Positions 1 through 8,789 of a DNA stretch of 64,000 bases are shown here, piece after piece. Below the pieces are notes generated by a model. It searched no databases. It was not told the origin of the DNA and saw nothing but the letters and a program-made list of their open reading frames with translations. The DNA is from Rhynchopus sp. YZ270_cl-10 (taxonomy: Eukaryota > Euglenozoa > Diplonemea > Diplonemida > Diplonemidae): assembly GCA_964035575.1 (NCBI GenBank), contig OZ037909.1, positions 992,001-1,056,000 of the forward strand, read 5' to 3'. Made by a program: the position numbers and the translations under genes. Position 1 is the stretch's first letter, and each line of letters begins with the position of its first letter.

Positions 1-250
1 AGGGAGGGGGAAATTGAAGAAAAAATGGAGTAAATCTGTACTCGCATTGAATTGAAAAAAAAGAAAGGCGGGGGGTTTTATTATTCACAGTACCCCTGCA
101 ACAGAGAAGGGCGTTAACAGATCACACCCTGCTGATAATGTTTTCAATAAAAAAGCTCCCCACCACCACCACCACCTCCAGGAACACACCAAAACCCCTC
201 CCACTTATGTTCTAAGGTCAACCTTTTTCCCTCTATTCTCCTTCTCTCTG

Positions 251-739
251 ATGGGGTTTATTAATCCGCAAAGGGCAGAGGTGTTGGGAACGTATAGGCA
301 ATTGCTGCATTTGTCTGCGAGGATGCCAACGAAGGGGCGGAGGACGTGGATGCGCGACAAGGTGCAGACGGAGTACCGACGGGACGCGATGTCTTTGCGG
401 GATGAAGAGGAGATTGGGCATCGTCTCGCGCTGGCGAAGGCGCAGATCGACAATGCGAAGGTGGTGACACAGCATTTGTCGCGTTGGCTTGGGAGGGACG
501 ACGAACCCGTAGACCCTTTAGAAATGTCCTGCGACGAACCTGAACTAGACATGCTCCAACAAGGCTACGACTATGAAAAGGAATGGACCGAATGGCTAAA
601 ACTCCACCCCCGGCACTGCCAGCCCCACGAAGCTGGCACACCAGAAGCGATCGATCAATGGATCAAAATGGTGCGCAACAAACGCGCCAGGTCCGAGCTT
701 CTTCCCCCACCACCGACCTGGAAAATGCAGGCCCGATGA
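251..739 (+). CDS. LYR-motif (Complex1_LYR family) protein
   Basis: A 162-residue protein whose N-terminal half fits the LYR family. The motif appears as TYRQLL at about residues 14-19, followed by a basic amphipathic helix (RRTWMRDKVQTEYRR) and the family's closing helix (EEEIGHRLALAKAQIDNAK, about residues 53-71). LYR proteins are small mitochondrial factors that bind acyl carrier protein and help build Fe-S clusters or respiratory complexes; which subfamily this is cannot be told. The C-terminal 70 residues (acidic, Trp-rich, then basic) match nothing I recognise. The ATG at 251 is preceded by a C/T-rich stretch and an in-frame extension is not evident. No intron is seen. The leucine of the LYR triplet is replaced by Thr, a substitution tolerated in some members. 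The identification rests on pattern, not on a search. Confidence 0.7.
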   Translation: MGFINPQRAEVLGTYRQLLHLSARMPTKGRRTWMRDKVQTEYRRDAMSLRDEEEIGHRLALAKAQIDNAKVVTQHLSRWLGRDDEPVDPLEMSCDEPELDMLQQGYDYEKEWTEWLKLHPRHCQPHEAGTPEAIDQWIKMVRNKRARSELLPPPPTWKMQAR

Positions 740-1529
740 AGTTGCTCTCATTGTCAACTGCGATTCTGTCGTTTGCCTGCTTCCTGGAAGAGGAGTAGTT
801 TAGTGGACCCTTTTCTGTGGTTCTGAGGTATACGCCTCACAAAATGCTGTTCAGGTGTTGTGAAGTGTGGTGGGTGGTGGTGGTGGTGGTGGTCTGTAGA
901 TGACTCTGCACTTGAGATGGCTCAGCATGTGAGATGTGGATGATTCGCCTTGTAACGTTGCTCTTTTGGCGCACACAAAGGCCCGTATCGGGGTCGTGGT
1001 GATTCGGGAAAAGGAACAAAATGGGGTGTGCAAAAAAACGAAATGGAGATGTTTTAAAACTGCCCTCATCAAAGAAGGATATTTCTGTTATTGAGAACTC
1101 AGGCTGTGGAAGATGACATTGTGCCCGACAGTGTGTGTGCAAAAAGCCGTACAGCTGATGCTGTGCGATAATGATTGTGATCAAAGGTGGCTTAGCACAG
1201 AGAGGCTTGGTTCATCTCGCAAACTTTTCTATTGCAAAAAGTGAAGATTGGAGGCACTTTGGGAAAACAAAACCCGATTTAAAAAAAAGTGAATAACGTT
1301 GTTACTTGCAACCCATAACAACCATCGGCAGTTCACACCTTTTTTATTCACCCTTTTTGTTTCCCCCGACTTTGAGCGCACAACACAAAAACCCGATCTT
1401 TTTTTGTTTTCCCAATGTTTTTCCCCCCGCACCATCACCCACAGGAATTCGTTTTTATTTCACCCTACACAGTTTTGATTTTTCACTTCATTTTGCTCAC
1501 ATAGCCCCAATAACACACATAATAACACC
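740..1529. other. Intergenic spacer with a GTG-triplet run and one dispersed hairpin
   Basis: No supported gene. It holds a (GTG)n-like run at about 868-893 and, at 1181-1230, a copy of the dispersed AAGGTGRCTNAGCACGAGAGG-type hairpin described under its own entries. The last 200 bases before the next start codon are strongly pyrimidine-rich, as expected for a splice acceptor or 5' UTR in this genome. Confidence 0.6.
1181..1230 (+). repeat. Dispersed hairpin 'head' element, copy 1
   Basis: Reads AAAGGTGGCTTAGCACAGAG, then AGGCTTGGTTCATCTCGC and AAACTTTTCT. The same order of blocks (AAGGTG, a stem arm ending AGC, a loop near ACGAGAG, the arm GCTTAGG, TCATCTTATAAAC, then a T-run) recurs at many places in the window. 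This copy lies about 300 bases upstream of the start codon at 1530. Function unknown. Confidence 0.6.
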
Positions 1530-4500
1530 ATGAAAGTGGCCACTACGCTGCTTCTGCTGGCGTGGGGGGCTGACGCCACTTATCACTATGAGTGCGGCGG
1601 TCTGGTACACGGTGAAATGTGTGTAGGTGAGTCACGTGTATGCGATGCTTCGAATATAGACATGTGTTCCGCATGCTGTGCAGCGCAAGGCGAAGCTGGG
1701 TGCTGCACGTGGCTAGGCAACGAGACCACCATTGTCGACACAGCCGTCTACAACTCCTCCACAATGACGGCCTCGTTGACACATTCAAATGCGTCCTCAA
1801 TCATCACTGCGACAGTCTCCAACAACACAGCGTACCCGGTGGACACAAAGCAGTGCCTCTTCCACCCAGGCTCCGCGAGTATGCAACCAAATCTTTTTTT
1901 TAACTCATTTTTGACCACCTCAAGCAGAGTTACATCAAATTTTCTCTTTTCCCATAGAAATACAATGATAATAGGATGACATCCCAAACAACCGTCACTA
2001 AGAAGAGATCCAAATTTTATACCCACCGCTCCCCGCGTGATATCGATAGTAAAATACATCATGAGAGGATACATCGTTTACACATTTTTTTTCTTCGGTA
2101 CACTGTCGAGGGCTGTTGTATTTTGAAGTTTTTTTTTAAACTTTCTTTTTCCCCCCTAACGAAAGGGTGTGTTGACCCTCTCAAATACTTTCAATTTTGT
2201 GAACTGAAAGTAAAGGGGTGCTCCGTCGATTATTTACCTTTTGAAAAGGTAAATAATACACGAAAGGTAAATAATACACGAAAGGTAAATCATACAATAT
2301 TTGGACTTTATTAATTCAAAAGGTAAATAATATACGGTTTGACCTATTGCGGGTAAACGGTCCTGTTTTCGATGCACACCCACTAGACCCCCGACTCACT
2401 GCACAACAGATTTTCACACCCCGCCCTTCCCCCTCCCCGGAACCCCTCTCGCCGTCATGTTGAACGCCTCGACCCTTGCAGAGCTGAACCACCAGTGGGA
2501 TGAGGTGCGCCGTGGCCGCTGCGAGGTGGTCGTCGGCCTCGACGAGGCAAGCGTGGCGAGCCTGGACCTGGACGTTGAGAGCTTCAGCGACACGTCCAGT
2601 GCCTCAGAACTTCACCCAAAAAAAGCGGGGCGGAAAATTAATTAATTAAATGCCAATTCAAAAGGTAAATAATACACGAAAGGTAAATATTACAAAAAGG
2701 TAAATAATCGACGGGGCACCCCTTTATATGAATCTAATAAAACTTTCCCCCCCTTCCAAACACCCCCTACCCCTACCCCCCACTACCAATTGCTCTACAG
2801 CTTCGTACGGAGGGGTGCACGTAGGGTGGTCTGTTGTGTGCTCATTGAAGACCATCACAGAGACGTACACTATTACAGACACTGCGTCGCTGACACTGTC
2901 TGCTGCGTTGCCTGCGGAGAGCTGTCCGGGCCATTCGTTCTTCCCTGATCGGGCGCCTTTTGGGGTAAATTTTACTTTGACGGTGCATTGTCGGCAGGGG
3001 CTGGTGGGTGAACGGCTGTTTCTTACACGGACACCTGGGGAGTGCCGGGTAGAAGACAGCGTGCTTCTTGGTGACGACGGTGCAACCAGCTTTGCAGAAT
3101 ACACCTCCTCCGACGCCTTATCACACCCACGCTACTCCATCCCCCCCATCTTCGAAACCGGATGGTACCAAGTCTGTCTCTACACCCTGCAGGACCATAC
3201 CCATCCACTCCCTTACCCACTCCTCGAAGTTAAGGAGATCGACATAAAAAGCTATGTTTCTATCAACGGAGGAAACGCTGTGTCTGGGGTGGCCGGGGTG
3301 GCGTTCAATTTGACGGTGTTTGGGTATAACCTTAATGGGGGGAGGGTGGGGCTGTCGAAGAGTAAGTACTGCGACAGCTCGCACATGGTGTGGGAGGGGG
3401 ATGTGGTGCGGGATGCGTATCACGATGAATATGAGTTCTTCAAGGCAGGCATTTCGCACAGCTTCTTTGCTGCAGCGGATTATTCTTCGGCGACAGCAGT
3501 ACCTACATTGGATGCGGTGGGACGATACTATTCTTGCTTCAAAGTCTACAGTGATGAGGTCTACACCGCCCACGCCTCCTTCGAAATCACAGAACAAACT
3601 CTCCAACGCGTCTCGATCACCCCAACAACGTTGTACCCACATACCCAGTTTTTGTTGACCCTCTTCGGAAGCTCGCTGCAAAATTATTCAGATTATTCAG
3701 AAGCAAACAGTACATTAGAGTCACAATGCAAATTCATCGCCATAGACGCCCCATGGGATGATGCGCACCAATCCGAACAGTTTTTTCACGAATCCCGCTG
3801 TGTCGAAGAAGGCAGCCCTGCATTTCACGCATCAGTCATAAACGACCAATTAACCTGTCTATTTCCAGATGGCGCGCCGAAAGGTGGATGGTACTACGCT
3901 TGCATCCTAAAAATGAACTCTACAGTTGACATCAGCGATACGTCATATCACCCTGTGCAAGGTGGGGCAACATTCTTTGTAAAAAATCTGGAGAAAATGG
4001 CGGCCTACGTAACACCAAGCCACCCCGAAACGAAGGCGTTCTTTTCAGTTGTCGTGCAGGACTACCACTACGAGGCTTCTAAGGAAGCTACTTCAGGGTA
4101 TATGAATGACGCCTTTATAAAAATCACGAATACGATAGATTGCGGTGCGGCCTCAGACGACAACTCATCCATGCTCACACCGAACGATGAGGTTCGCGTT
4201 CACCGCTGGGGCGGACCTACCATCTTATCCCTCCCCCGAGACTCATCCTCATGCGCAACCACGTGGTCTGGAGACATGAATTTCCCTCCTGCTAATAATG
4301 CGATTGGTGCACCATATATCCTGCATTCGTGCAGACCAGCTGATGTCGCAGCAGATGACATTAATTTAGTCTCCATCTGCAGCAACAACGCAACACGTCT
4401 CTTCACCGGCGCAGTGTACACCCTATCGAAGGAGGAATGCTTGGAGTTAGGCACGCATAGTGGAGATGGCACTCCTGGACCGACACCAGTGTATCATCCT

Positions 4501-5763
4501 TCGTCGCATAAATGCGATGTAGGGTTTTGTCGGGCTTCATTTGACACGAAATGCCATCATAAGAGAACCATACACTGCAACCTCTCCGGTGGGTTTGCGA
4601 TTATGGGGATCGGGCATTGCATTAAGGACGCCATTTTTGTGACAAGAATTGGTTTAGAAATGACAGCCTTCGTTTGCGGTGGACTTCATGGAAGGTTTGA
4701 TAGAGGACGCTGCTGGCTTGATGTCTGCAAGGCAGCGGACCTTCCGAACAATTGGTATCCCGAAGAGAGGACCGATTTTAAACCATTGTTTGTGTCAGAA
4801 CCGCTTGTTGTGAATAAGGTGGCGTACCCCGTATCTCTCTGCCTCAAACAGAAATACTCTGATCTATGGCGATGGATCGGTGGGTTTGGCGTAGACGACT
4901 CATGCACTCTAAAAAAGGCAAAGTACTGCCGGTATAGCACCTGTGGTGGGCATCTTTCCCCAGGACCGTGCCGGTTGAACGGGGTTGAGTCCAACGCGAT
5001 TGAACGGACGTACCACGCTGACTACCAATCCTACCTCATAGATGGGGAACGTTCTGCGCAGACGGGGGTACATTGGGGTGATTCCGGTGTGTTTCAGGGA
5101 CCGTCTAATTTTTTGCAGAAAATCTGTTCGCAGCTTGCGTGCCACCCTAAGAGGCCTTATGTCGAACCAGGGTGGGTGCCTTCTGACCACATTCCGGTCC
5201 GTTTCGAGAAGAATAGCCCGCATCAACATCATCCTTCTTGGGTGCTCTCACCTGATGGATTGGAGGCGAGACTACTGCATTCGGAGACAGCGTATCGCAT
5301 TGAGGAGGGAGAAGAGGTGCACGTTATGACCTCGATTTTGCCTTTGGAGGAGGGTGCGGAGTTGTCGTTTGCGTTTGTGGTGTACGACATCGAGCCGGCG
5401 GTGCTGACAATGGGGTTTGTTGGGAACACAACGGTAGCGGACGAAGCGGTCGCAGGCGCGTTTTACAACAGCTCGCAGACGCCACTACAGTATTCCTCAT
5501 CGTTGAATGCAACCGGGAGTAAATGTCTCCTCGCGACAGCAAGGTGGTACCGTGTCATCATACAGCTTCACCCCGCAGAGATCGCGGTCTGGCCAGACAG
5601 TGCGGAGGAAGAGATCACCGGTGCCCCGCTCTGTTACCTCCACAGACAGACCTCGTTTCAGCAGTTTTACGATATAGGGTGGCGGTTCGGCTTTGTAGTG
5701 AAATCGAACGTTCACAGCTTCATCCCCGAGACGGATCGAGCGAGGATACGACTGCGTCCGTAA
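1530..5763 (+). CDS. Large secreted Cys-rich glycoprotein, two exons: join(1530..1878, 2801..5763)
   Basis: Predicted 1,103-residue extracellular protein. Exon 1 gives a signal peptide (MKVATTLLLLAWGADA) and a Cys-dense N-terminal segment with about ten cysteines before residue 62, plus several NxS/T sites. The exon ends in phase 1 before GTATGC at 1879. The acceptor is a long C/T tract ending TACAG at 2796-2800, and exon 2 resumes with the two bases needed to complete the codon, so the frame is kept. Exon 2 begins with three degenerate modules of 90-120 residues, each opening with a (V/A/Q)xFxLTVxG-type strand (about residues 170, 283 and 397) and closing with GWYxxC or GRYYSC, reminiscent of Ig-like/TIG folds. 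A Cys-rich C-terminal half follows. There is no C-terminal membrane segment, so it is probably secreted. The family is not recognised. The upstream in-frame ATG at 2728 lies in the intron and is not taken as the start. Confidence 0.75.
1879..2800 (+). other. 922-bp spliceosomal intron of the secreted-protein gene
   Basis: Begins GTATGC and ends in a polypyrimidine tract of about 45 bases followed by CTACAG. Joining the flanks restores a continuous frame from a phase-1 donor. The intron is large because it contains a 512-bp TA-flanked terminal-inverted-repeat element at 2213-2724. Confidence 0.7.
2213..2724. mobile_element. Non-autonomous TIR element (TA target site), intronic MITE
   Basis: The ends are inverted copies: the left end starts AAGGGGTGCTCCGTCGATTA and the reverse complement of the right end starts AAGGGGTGCCCCGTCGATTA, with the match continuing through TTTACCTTTT (about 30 bp, one mismatch). 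It is flanked by TA on both sides (2211-2212 and 2725-2726), the target-site signature of Tc1/mariner-type transposition. Inside both ends are short tandem copies of a 19-20 bp unit containing GGTAAATAATACACGAAA. It has no transposase. A 62-codon ORF in the middle (2457-2645) has no recognisable content. Confidence 0.7.
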
Positions 5764-6040
5764 TGAGGGGTGTGGGGAGGGGGGAAAACCCCGCAAATTG
5801 TTAACACAATTTGTCGGATTTTTGGATTTTTTTAAAGCAGTTGTTTTCTGGATTATTCGAAACGGTCTCTGCATTTCTTTGGTTTGTTTCAGGATTTTTG
5901 GTTGTGTTTTGTCGAATTCTCTATTCAAAAATTCAATTTTTTTTTTCTCTTCTTTTTGTACTGTTTAACACTCTCCTCGAATTTCCACTGCAATTCCAAA
6001 GAATTTACACAAAAAAAAGAAAAGTAGCAAAACAAAATAA

Positions 6041-6829
6041 ATGGGGAACAGCAGTAGCAACTCAGCTGTGAAACAGCGTATTGAGCGGGCGGGCAATACG
6101 AAGCTTCTTTCGTTGGAAGACAGTGGCTTGTCTGGGGGTGATATTGACAATGTTCTGAAGAAGCTGGCTACGGCAAATCTGCGTGCTTTGGATGTTAGCG
6201 GAAACAAACTGCAGAAGTTGCCGAAGAACTGCCCGAAAAACGGCAGTCTAAAAAAGCTTAATATCAGCAGAAACAAAATCTCCGACATTGACGCAATCGC
6301 GGTTCTCACTGAGCTGGAGGAGCTGACTGCGACGAACAACCTTTTAGAGGTTGTCGGGACCACATGCTTAGCACAGATGGCGCGGTTGAAGAAGATCGAC
6401 CTCTCGCGGAACGTTCTCCACACGATTTCGATAACACCCTCATTAGTATTGCTCGCAGAATGCAACATCTCGCACAATAAGCTCACTGTGCTGCCGCCTG
6501 CGCTCTTTGGGCTTCCGAAGCTTACCAAATTGGATGCATCGCACAATGAACTAAAAGCGCTACCAGATATGACACATGGTATCGGCGCCCCCCCAGAGCT
6601 CCTTCAGGTCTTAGACGTTTCGCACAACCGCATCACAACACTGCCCGCCTTTCTCTTCTCCTCGACGAAGCTTATCAACTTCCAGATGGACGGCAACCCT
6701 GTCACACGTGCTGAGCTTGAGGCCTTAGTGGGTGAGGATGTATACAGCTCCTTCATGCAGCGACAGAAGAAAACTGTTGATAAGCAAATCAGCGCTGGTC
6801 TGACCGCACAGATGATAAAGGAAACTTAA
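6041..6829 (+). CDS. LRRC57: LRRC57-like leucine-rich repeat protein
   Basis: 262 residues, close to the animal LRRC57 length of about 239. It starts MGNSSS, a good N-myristoylation signal and the same start as LRRC57 (MGNSAL), so it is probably membrane-tethered. Seven to eight LRRs follow, with the LxxLxLSxNxL pattern (for example LRALDVSGNKLQKLP, LKKLNISRNKISDI, LQVLDVSHNRITTLP). The tail (ELEALVGEDVYSSFMQRQKK) matches the LRRC57 ending (RELEGYDKYMERFTATKKK) in order and spacing. It is a scaffold-type protein whose role is poorly known in any organism. The AT-rich leader before the ATG at 6041 lacks upstream ATGs close by. No intron. Confidence 0.85.
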   Translation: MGNSSSNSAVKQRIERAGNTKLLSLEDSGLSGGDIDNVLKKLATANLRALDVSGNKLQKLPKNCPKNGSLKKLNISRNKISDIDAIAVLTELEELTATNNLLEVVGTTCLAQMARLKKIDLSRNVLHTISITPSLVLLAECNISHNKLTVLPPALFGLPKLTKLDASHNELKALPDMTHGIGAPPELLQVLDVSHNRITTLPAFLFSSTKLINFQMDGNPVTRAELEALVGEDVYSSFMQRQKKTVDKQISAGLTAQMIKET

Positions 6830-7098
6830 AGGTTGAGTGGTGGTGGGGGGGTGAGTAAATTAAGGAGGTACCCCCAAAAAAGCGGGGTGTGATGGGGGTG
6901 ACAGTAGGTTTTCTCAATAAAAAAAAAGTTCTGGCCAACGTATGGGAATGGGGGGATGTGGCGAAGTTGCGTCTAAAAAAGTGTAGTGGTTACCCTTAGT
7001 TTCATGGATGCTGTGACGCCCCCCATACCCACCACCACTGCATCATTTGTCAGATTTGCCCTGCTTGTTTTATTCCTTTCTGCGAAACCCGCAACACA

Positions 7099-8232
7099 AT
7101 GGGGCATTTCTTCTGCAAGCCCGAGGTGGAGCACCCCTACACATGCAAGATGTGCACAAAGCCTCGGTCGTTCGCATACTACAAGGACTGGAAGGTACAC
7201 ATGGACTCGGTCCACCCACCACTGAAGTGTCTGACAGAGCAGGAGTCACATTTTGAAGACACGCACGACACGGTGTGGTGTGATGCGTGCTTTGCATTGG
7301 GGAAGCGTGGGGACGAGGTGATGGTACCGCGCAAGGACTGGGGTGTCCACAGAACAGCACACCTATGCGAGCACAGCGCAGTGCGAGGAGTGTGTTACCA
7401 GTGTCGCTACACGAAACCTGCCTGGGCCACGTCTGGCGCACCTGGGTTCCACGTCTGCTTCATAGGGTACACGTGTACAGGGAAGACGAGCTGCTGGAAA
7501 ATGTACGCAGACAAGAAGCGCCCTACCGACCCCATAGCAAACACAGAGAAGGAAGGCGAGCAGACTGTGGTGTTGTCTCGCCACGTTGTGACCATGCACG
7601 ACAACCCTGGGATATCCCCGAACACCAGCAACGACACGTACGTTGCGAAGTGCGGGTTGCGGTACGCAGACGCTGTTGTGATGTGCGTGGACAGCACCTC
7701 ACCCCTGCTGGAATGCGAGCTCTCTGTGCTGAGGGAGCTGCTCAACACTGGGCTTTCGAGTCGCATCATTGTGGTTGCTGGGAAGGTGGACACTTTGGTG
7801 GGTGGCTGCAGCACACTGGAGGAGGTGCACTTCGTTGTGGAAGGGAAGGTGTCGGAGATTAGACATACCATCCACACCTACATGAAGGAGGAGAATCAAA
7901 CACATATAAACGTGGTGCCGCTGTGGCAGGGGACGGAGGACGACCTGAACGGGATGGCCACCTGCGTGGTGGACTACTTAGGGCAGACACGTGCACACCT
8001 CGATGAGAGCATTGTTGAGACAATGACTGCAGAACGTGGCGCAGGACCTCGCATTGAGTGCTGTAGATGTAAGGGGGACACGAGGAGGAATGAGGCGTGT
8101 TTCTCCTTCAGCAACTGCAGACATCTGTGTGTGTGCGAAGTCTGTTCTGCACACTACGGTACGGGACAGACTGTCCTGTGTCCGAGGTGCGGGGAGGAGG
8201 GGACGCTGAAGCGGATTTTTCTTCAGTTTTGA
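7099..8232 (+). CDS. C2H2 zinc fingers + P-loop GTPase-like domain + C-terminal RING
   Basis: 377 residues with three parts. (1) N-terminal zinc-binding region: C16-x2-C19-x14-H34-x4-H39, and a second CxxC...HxxxH set (about residues 60-85) plus a CYQC pair near 99-102. (2) A GTPase-like core: Walker A/G1 GYTCTGKTS at residues 124-132, G3-like HDNPG at 167-171, and G4-like AGKVD at 227-231. (3) A C3HC4 RING from residue 321 (CCRCKGD ... CRHLCVCEVC ... CPRCGEEG), followed by only ten residues, as in the RING tails of IAP/MGRN-type E3 ligases. A plausible job is GTP-regulated ubiquitin ligation, but that is inference. The start is the first ATG in a short leader; no intron is seen. I know of no named family with this order. 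Confidence 0.75.
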   Translation: MGHFFCKPEVEHPYTCKMCTKPRSFAYYKDWKVHMDSVHPPLKCLTEQESHFEDTHDTVWCDACFALGKRGDEVMVPRKDWGVHRTAHLCEHSAVRGVCYQCRYTKPAWATSGAPGFHVCFIGYTCTGKTSCWKMYADKKRPTDPIANTEKEGEQTVVLSRHVVTMHDNPGISPNTSNDTYVAKCGLRYADAVVMCVDSTSPLLECELSVLRELLNTGLSSRIIVVAGKVDTLVGGCSTLEEVHFVVEGKVSEIRHTIHTYMKEENQTHINVVPLWQGTEDDLNGMATCVVDYLGQTRAHLDESIVETMTAERGAGPRIECCRCKGDTRRNEACFSFSNCRHLCVCEVCSAHYGTGQTVLCPRCGEEGTLKRIFLQF

Positions 8233-8376
8233 GATGTGCCTGTGGCGAAACGTATCAACGTAGTCTCTCTTGCGGGCTGCCCTCAGCAACTATGGACCAA
8301 CTGTTGTCGGACTGTGCGGTTATATTTTCCAAGAAGCTTAGGTTTATCTTATTTACTTTTCTTTTCATGTGTGATC

Positions 8377-8434
8377 CACCTGATTTTGAATACGCAGCAA
8401 ACCCCCAATCCCCAACGTGCTTCAAAATCAGGTG
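8377..8434. mobile_element. Short foldback element (CACCTGATTTTGAA ends)
   Basis: A perfect 14-bp terminal inverted repeat, CACCTGATTTTGAA at 8377-8390 and TTCAAAATCAGGTG at 8421-8434. GTGATC lies directly on the left (8371-8376) and again one base beyond the right end (8436-8441), suggesting a target duplication. The terminal CACCTGATTTT is shared with the longer foldbacks at 12680, 16408 and 53244. Confidence 0.55.
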
Positions 8435-8789
8435 AGTGATCTCTTATTTTCTTGTCCTTGTTTTTGACTTATTGTTGTTTGCTGTGTCGTGCTCTTTATA
8501 GTTGCACTGCCATATGAGGGCCTGCAAGAGAGCCGTTGCTACACTTCATAAAATTCCAACAAAAAAAAAAAGAACCGTGAGATTTTTTGCACATGCCTGC
8601 ACCCCAGAGGTGTCTCCTTTCATCAACTTCTCCCCGTGTTGGGCCACTAGGATACCTCGCAGTTCTCTGAACCGTCTTGGGTTACTGCGAGTTGCCCAAC
8701 TGGGAGAATGTGCCACACGGCAGCGTATCTTCGAGTCTTTGTTTCTGTTTGCACACACCAACAGATACCTACCTCCCTGATTGCGAACA

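Noticed and set aside
837-1184. Minus-strand 115-codon ORF
   Set aside because: Its Thr/Pro run comes from the GTG-triplet repeat and it overlaps a dispersed hairpin region; no domain is seen.
2457-2645. 62-codon ORF in the intron
   Set aside because: It lies inside the TA-flanked MITE, between splice sites, and has no recognisable content.
8781-8789. TTG start for the three-DOMON gene
   Set aside because: A normal ATG three codons later gives a complete signal peptide, and TTG starts are not expected in a eukaryotic nuclear gene.
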